Assembly: GCF_019703515.2 (NCBI RefSeq)
Contig: NC_059393.1
Span: 12,240,001-12,304,000 of the forward strand
DNA length: 64,000 nucleotides
Reading direction: 5' to 3'
Origin: Myxocyprinus asiaticus
Lineage: Eukaryota; Chordata; Actinopteri; Cypriniformes; Catostomidae
The position numbers and the translations under genes were made by a program. Positions within the stretch are counted from its first letter, which is position 1, and every line of letters starts with the position of its first letter. Below the pieces are notes generated by a model. It was not told the origin of the DNA, searched no databases, and worked only from the letters and a program-made list of their open reading frames with translations. This document shows, piece after piece, positions 59,053 to 64,000 of this stretch.

Positions 59053-61650
59053 ACGCTGTCACACTTGTAAGTTACAAGATGTGGAGATGTGGAGATGTGC
59101 AAAACTTGCCACCCAAGACTGTTTAGTCTTTTTGAAACATAACTGGCTGAAGATCATTGAGATATTATGTTGCTTATGTTTATATCATTAACAAAAACAT
59201 CAGAAACATTAATTGGAAACATCCTTTAATTCCAACTTAAATAACTTTTCAAATTAAATAATTGCTAAGCTGTTGAGCATATTTTTGAGTTGTGAATCTT
59301 GCATAACAAAAACAATATTATAATGAAAACAATATTAAGTTGTCTAAACAAGGAAATCACAAAATCACTCTGAATTGTGTTGGTTTGGAATGTGCTGCAT
59401 GACTACAGCCGTCAGTAAATTTGCATAAAAGATATACTGATGAACGGAAGCAAGCATCTGAGTGGCTCTTGAAAAAGTGTTAATCAGGATTGAATCTGTT
59501 TCTTTTCTTGCCATGTACACATATTCACAGACACAGCCAGCTGAAAAAAACACTACAGCTTCCTCTGGATGTGCAGAGCAGATGTGCTGGAAGAAATAAT
59601 TGGCAAGCTTTAATTCAAAAGAATGGCACTCTGTTACCATAGCTGCTGCTTTTCTAAGATGCAACACACACACACACAGTGGTCTGCCCCATCACTACCA
59701 ATGGCTTTATTAACACTAATGATCAGCCAAAGAAGAGCTGTTATTTTTGTATGTGCCATTAAATAATGACAAGAGCTGTGTCTGAAACTGCCCCCTGTCC
59801 ACTATATAGTGCACTATTTCGAGTGTCCACCATTTTGTAGGAGTGTCTGAATTTTGAGTGAGCCACTCGTTCCCTACTTTTGTTCACTCATTCTTGCCCA
59901 CAGTGCACTCTAATTTCGAATGTACATTCGACGTACACTTGACATTGGTTAATTGCCCATAATCCACCGTGGGGAAGACTTATGACTGGGAGTTTACTGC
60001 TTCCTTCACTCCTGCAATGTTTTATTTCATGCTGAATTTATTAAATTACTTTTTGACAAATCATTACTTGATTAAAATAACATAATAAAATACAGAGAGG
60101 CAAAACATACAGATACATTTTAAAATGTACTCTTTATTTATATTTATACAGCATTTTGCCATTAAGCTGAAGAACTCTTTATTTACTAAATAATTCACTG
60201 AGGTGATATTATTTTAACTCAGGAGACTGCAACAGTGGAAATGATAATTCTGTGGATGATTTAAATATTCAGTTATAACATGTAGGTTATGATAATTTGG
60301 TCGGATGAGGGCACTATGCACCCAGAGATGCTACCCAGCTTGAACTGGAGTTTAAAGATACTAAAGTATAACAAATAAATGCTATAATGTACATCTGATA
60401 AAATGTGTTTACTCTTTATATTAACATATATATTAAAAATGAAAACTGCCACTTGTTGAGTTCTTAGTGGAAACTGGTGTTGTCTGGTATCCTCTCAATT
60501 CAACATATCAAGTAAGCATCAAATTCAAGTATCAAAATACTCATTGAATTAATAGGCATGTCAAAAATGAACTGGGTTAGAATTAGATGTATATTCCTTA
60601 TAAAACTACTTGTTTTGTCAATAAAAAAAAAAAGATAATTTTGGTATTTTTTTAATTGGTTGAGGCATTCTAGGGTTAAAACACACACGCACTTAGGGGC
60701 CAATCAGACCAAACTCATTCTTGTGTTAAAAATCTACACAGCTCACCAAATGAATCAGAAATCAAGTGTCTCGAGACACCTTTTTAAAAGTTTAATTTCT
60801 TTGAACTTGACACAGCATCTGAAAAAAGTGCCGTTCCTGCAGGAGACCCTGAAACTACAGCGAGGCGCGGTGCAACGCTCAAAGACGTCCATCTAGTGCA
60901 TGTTTACATTTAAAAAAACATGCAGACAGACGCAATAACGTGAACAGCCCCTTAGAGCTGTAGAATGGACGAAGCCTAATATTTTATGCGTATTGCAATG
61001 CAAACATGATTTGCATTGCACTTTGCAAATTACATTTTCATTGAGTGAAAACATTTACAGAAATAGTGTTAACAAGCCTCTATATATCTTGTATATTCGG
61101 CTGTCAGGGTGGATGCTATTATGGGCAACACTGCTGACTTGTGTGATTAGGATAATTGAGCATATATGCAATGTTTTCTGATGCAAATATTGTGCAATCT
61201 TGATTTTAAGCATGAAGAATATAATATTTGCTGCAGGACAAGTTATCAGACTAAGAATTTGTATGATTTTTGACATTGTATCACATTTCTGTGTTTTTGC
61301 GTTGTTTTACCATAATCAGGTTAGACATGATCAAAGTCTAGCATACTGTCAATATTCCATTTATTTGGTGAAACAAGATTTTTTTTTTTGTGCAATCTTA
61401 AAAGGAATAAATATTGTGTAGTGTACACTAGTAAATAATGAACTGAAAATGAACCCCAGAAGTGTTCCAGAGAGTTCTTTTCACCTGTAAACACTGGTGA
61501 AGTGAAAAATGAGAATCTGGGGGTCTGAGGTTTACCACCCTGTACCACTAGCAATTTTTAGTTTTTTTTTTTTTTAACCCCTTTCCTTCTTTATGCCATA
61601 ACTATCTTTCTCCTTCCTCTTTTTCTCACTCCCTTTTGATCTTTTGATAG
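59053..61650 (+). other. Intron 3, 3' part, with weak MITE remnants
   Basis: The stretch 59775-59945 (tgtgtctgaaactgccccct then gtccactatatagtgcacta) resembles a common fish MITE. A possible inverted-repeat element spans 60692-60955 (ggggccaatcagacc at left, cgtgaacagccccttа-type sequence at right). Runs of T occur at 61380-61390 and 61560-61576. No exon was recognised before 61651. Confidence 0.4.
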
Positions 61651-61713
61651 ATATTCGACTTGATGGATGCCAAAGCTCGGCAAGATTGCATCAAAGAAAT
61701 AGATCTCCTGAAG
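61651..61713 (+). CDS. nek7: NEK7-like kinase, exon 4 (alpha-C helix)
   Basis: This 63-base, phase-0 exon encodes 21 residues (65-85), beginning IFDLMDAKARQDC and ending IKEIDLLK. The acceptor is cttttgatag ending at 61650 and the donor is GTAAGA at 61714. Glu80 corresponds to Glu82 of human NEK7, the alpha-C glutamate that pairs with the ATP-binding lysine in the active kinase. IFDLMDAKAR and DCIKEIDLLK fit NEK7; NEK6 reads IFEMMDAKAR and DCVKEIGLLK, so the paralogue call is fairly secure. The catalytic loop, DLG motif and activation segment are not in this window. No following exon was recognised in 61714-64000. It is too short to stand out as an open frame and was found by similarity. Confidence 0.95.
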
Positions 61714-61857
61714 GTAAGAAACCAGAAAAAAGAGAGACCGACACCATGTGCCGTTATTAGGCTCTCAAAAGGTGCCTCTGTCGAGACCTGATACCAGAGA
61801 AACAGAGAGAAAGAGAGAGATGCAGAGACAGAAAACAATTGATCTGGATCAGACTTA

Positions 61858-61894
<37 letters not shown>

Positions 61895-62498
61895 TCCTCT
61901 TTCTCCTCTCTTTTTCTGTTAGGCTAGTGCAGAACACAGTCCTCTTTGTGTTGTTCCTCCAGGCCAAGATTGACTTCTTTTTTTTTTTTTTTTTTTTTTC
62001 TATGTCATGAAATATAGTTTTTATCTTGCTCAGTAATATTTAGTATAGAAAGGCGGGGAAGTGGAGGGGGGTGCTATGCAGCAGCATCAAGGAAATTTAG
62101 CACTTTCCCTTATGAATCTTTTGATGTTCCTTAACATCTCTCTCTCATCTCTTCATTTACTCCTTTTTCCTTTGTTTGCGTTCATCAAACCACTTCAACA
62201 GGCCGCGGCAACACAAGCACTAAATAATAAGTTAATGACAGCTCCAATAAGGGTTTACGTGTTGTTGATCAGAGGTGTCTGGCTTCTCTCCGCTCTGTTT
62301 TGTCTTCATATTGCCTGTCGGAGAAGACTTCACTTAACACACACACTTTTCTCTCTGTTGTCATGTTAATTGCTTCAACCCCGATCGCTGTCCAAAACCC
62401 AGCCAGTTCGCTTTCCATCTCCATCTGCTTTATGAAAGATTGATTGTTATACCCAACTTCTTTTTTTTATATAGTTCCTCTTTTGTATCTAATATTAG
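61714..62498 (+). repeat. Intron 4, 5' part, with CT tract and T run
   Basis: A (TC)n tract at 61859-61891 and a T run at 61977-61999 are the main features. The minus-strand frame across the CT tract (RERERER) is not a gene. Confidence 0.7.
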
Positions 62499-62650
62499 GG
62501 CTGTCAATCAATCAATTGTTTTAATCAAATTAAGTACATGATGTGCCAATTAATTAATTCAAATTAATCTCATACATCAATTTTTGTGGAGAAAGGACCC
62601 CAAATAAAAGTAATTCAATATAAAATTATTAAATAATTATCAATAATTAT
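62499..62650 (+). mobile_element. Left end of a hAT-like element (TAGGGCTGTCAATC type)
   Basis: The terminus tagggctgtcaatcaatcaa and the following TTAATTAAT-rich sequence match the fragment at 40926. No right end is seen; a Tc1 relic follows. Confidence 0.62.
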
Positions 62651-62985
62651 AGCATTCTGAGATGATATTCTTCTCACCACTATTGTACAGAGTGGTTATC
62701 TGAGTTACTGTAGACTTTGGCAGTTCAAACCAGTCTGGCCATTCTCCGTTGACCTCTCTCATCAACAAGGCGTTTCCATCCACAGAACTGCTGCTCACTC
62801 ACTTTTTTGTTTTTGACACCATTCTGAGTAAATTCTAGAGACTGTTGTGTGTGAAAATCCCAGGAGATCAGCAGTTACAGAAATACTCAAACCAGCCCGT
62901 CTGGCACCAACAATCATACCACGGTCCAAATCACTGAGATCACATTTTTTCCCCATTCTGATGGTTGATGTGAACATTAACTGAA
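62651..62985 (-). pseudogene. Tc1-like transposase, N-terminal DNA-binding relic
   Basis: On the minus strand, MGKKCDLSDLDRGMIVGARR followed by AGLSISVTADLLGFSHTTVS and RIYSEWCQKQK is the paired-like helix-turn-helix domain of a Tc1-family transposase. It is normally used to bind the element's terminal repeats. The frame then breaks near 62800. Degenerate downstream sequence (for example the part encoding GRKRLVDERGQ) continues to about 62660. The DDE catalytic half is absent. Next to it, 62999-63057 repeats part of the helix-turn-helix region in the opposite orientation. Confidence 0.85.
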
Positions 62986-63057
62986 GCTCCTGACCCTGAT
63001 GATTGTTGATGCCAGATGGGCTGGTTTGAGTATTTCTGTAACTGCTGATCTCCTGGG

Positions 63058-64000
63058 TATTTGGTCTCTGTCACACTCCTTAGCGACACTTTACCGGGCG
63101 AATGCTCGCCTGCGCTGGGGTCAGTAGGTGCCCAAACACTGGCATTGGTTATAGTTTTCCTTTCATGTTCCTCCTCCTCCTTCCTTTCTCTCATTTTACC
63201 CCCTTTTTAGTCTTCCTCACACAATAATTTCTAGACCACTGCTAATGAATTCAGTCGTTATAACCAGCTCATCTCAAGCCGCTTATACGCTTTTTGCGTT
63301 GAATGGAGAATCATGCCTTCCACCTCAGTGGACAAATCTAGGACAAAAATACGAATGAGTATATGAGTCGCAAATCAAAATAATGAGGGAGACTGGCAGT
63401 AGTCCACCTCCCCCCAATGTATCTGCCTATTTGTTTTTCTGTCAATTTCAGATCCCCCCTCTCTGTTAACAAAATAATGCTGTTATGCAGAAATGTTTTG
63501 CTCTCTCTTCATTTTTTAACAACAGAAATCGCTGTAGATGCTGACACAGTTGTACCATTTCTTATGGTAATCGTTATTTGTCCCATAAATCCCATAACCT
63601 CCTTGGTTGATTTAATAGGTCTTTTCTCTCATAATCAATATGGTAATCTCTCTGTAACTTTACCCTCGACTATATTTACAACTCAGGGCGCAAGGGGAGC
63701 AAACAGAATTACAAAATCGCTCGCAAAATCCACGAGGTGTTTTGGGTGATCAGAGTTAGCATAAAATAATTGTCACTAATCTGCCTCGTCGTGAAACGGA
63801 GGGTGCACATAATATTATTCCCAACAGAAAACGAGGGGGAAATTATAGCGTTTAATGTGATTAAAGTAAACATTGTGCTAGTGTTTGCGCATGTTGTGTC
63901 ACGTTTCATGTCCACCACGTTGGATGTGGCAGCTTGGGGCTTGGGAAAGGGGAAGCAAGAGTGGGGCTGACACCGCTGGCTGCACTTGCTACAGCTGTGT
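63058..64000 (+). other. Intron 4, end of window
   Basis: No exon 5 of the kinase (which would start QLNHPN in NEK7) was recognised, and no repeat ends were identified. Frames on both strands at 63417-63970 show no known domain. Confidence 0.45.

Noticed and set aside
51251..61713. Assignment of the kinase to NEK6 rather than NEK7
   Set aside because: The N-terminus (MDAQSQG to FQPQ), IFDLMDAKAR and DCIKEIDLLK match NEK7. NEK6 has a different N-terminus and reads IFEMMDAKAR and DCVKEIGLLK.

Overview
The window looks like intronic and upstream DNA of a teleost fish, probably a cyprinid or other otophysan. The basis is a spliced vertebrate protein kinase gene, AT-rich intergenic sequence, and dense layers of fish-type repeats: hAT-like DNA elements with 8-bp target duplications, Tc1 relics, tRNA-derived SINEs, and L1/Tx1- and CR1/L2-type LINEs. 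No bacterial, plasmid, phage or CRISPR-like content is visible.

The only host gene I can support is the 5' part of a NEK7-like kinase on the + strand. Exon 2 (51223-51304) carries the start codon. Exon 3 (57747-57884) carries the glycine-rich loop and the ATP-binding lysine. Exon 4 (61651-61713) carries the alpha-C glutamate. All three are phase 0 with canonical splice sites, and the rest of the kinase lies to the right of the window. A noncoding first exon and promoter probably lie near 5.0-5.4 kb, which would make intron 1 about 46 kb, but this is inference.

Layout. 1-5.0 kb: upstream DNA with a Tc1/mariner-type MITE, a hAT-like element and a 1.3-kb AGAAC/AGAAT satellite. 5.0-5.4 kb: CpG-bearing candidate promoter with simple repeats. 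5.4-51.2 kb: putative intron 1, largely built of nested transposons. Three stacks stand out. One at 13.0-21.1 kb has four levels ending in a 6-kb dead L1-type LINE. One at 22.9-28.4 kb has a hAT shell containing another hAT, a TA-flanked MITE and a third hAT. One at 36.5-40.0 kb has a 79-bp repeat array interrupted by three unrelated elements. 51.3-64 kb: introns 2 to 4, with a second TA-flanked MITE, a MITE at 56.2 kb and an inverted Tc1 relic near 62.9 kb.

The transposons have no visible functional link to the kinase; they mainly explain the intron length. I found no previously undescribed gene system. The most useful observations are the order of insertion that can be read from intact target duplications, an internal empty-site comparison for the LINE insertion, a SINE and a LINE that share a 3' tail, and a 79-bp repeat that belongs to a hAT-like family and has expanded to about 13 copies. 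Family names are from memory and pattern; no database search was run.
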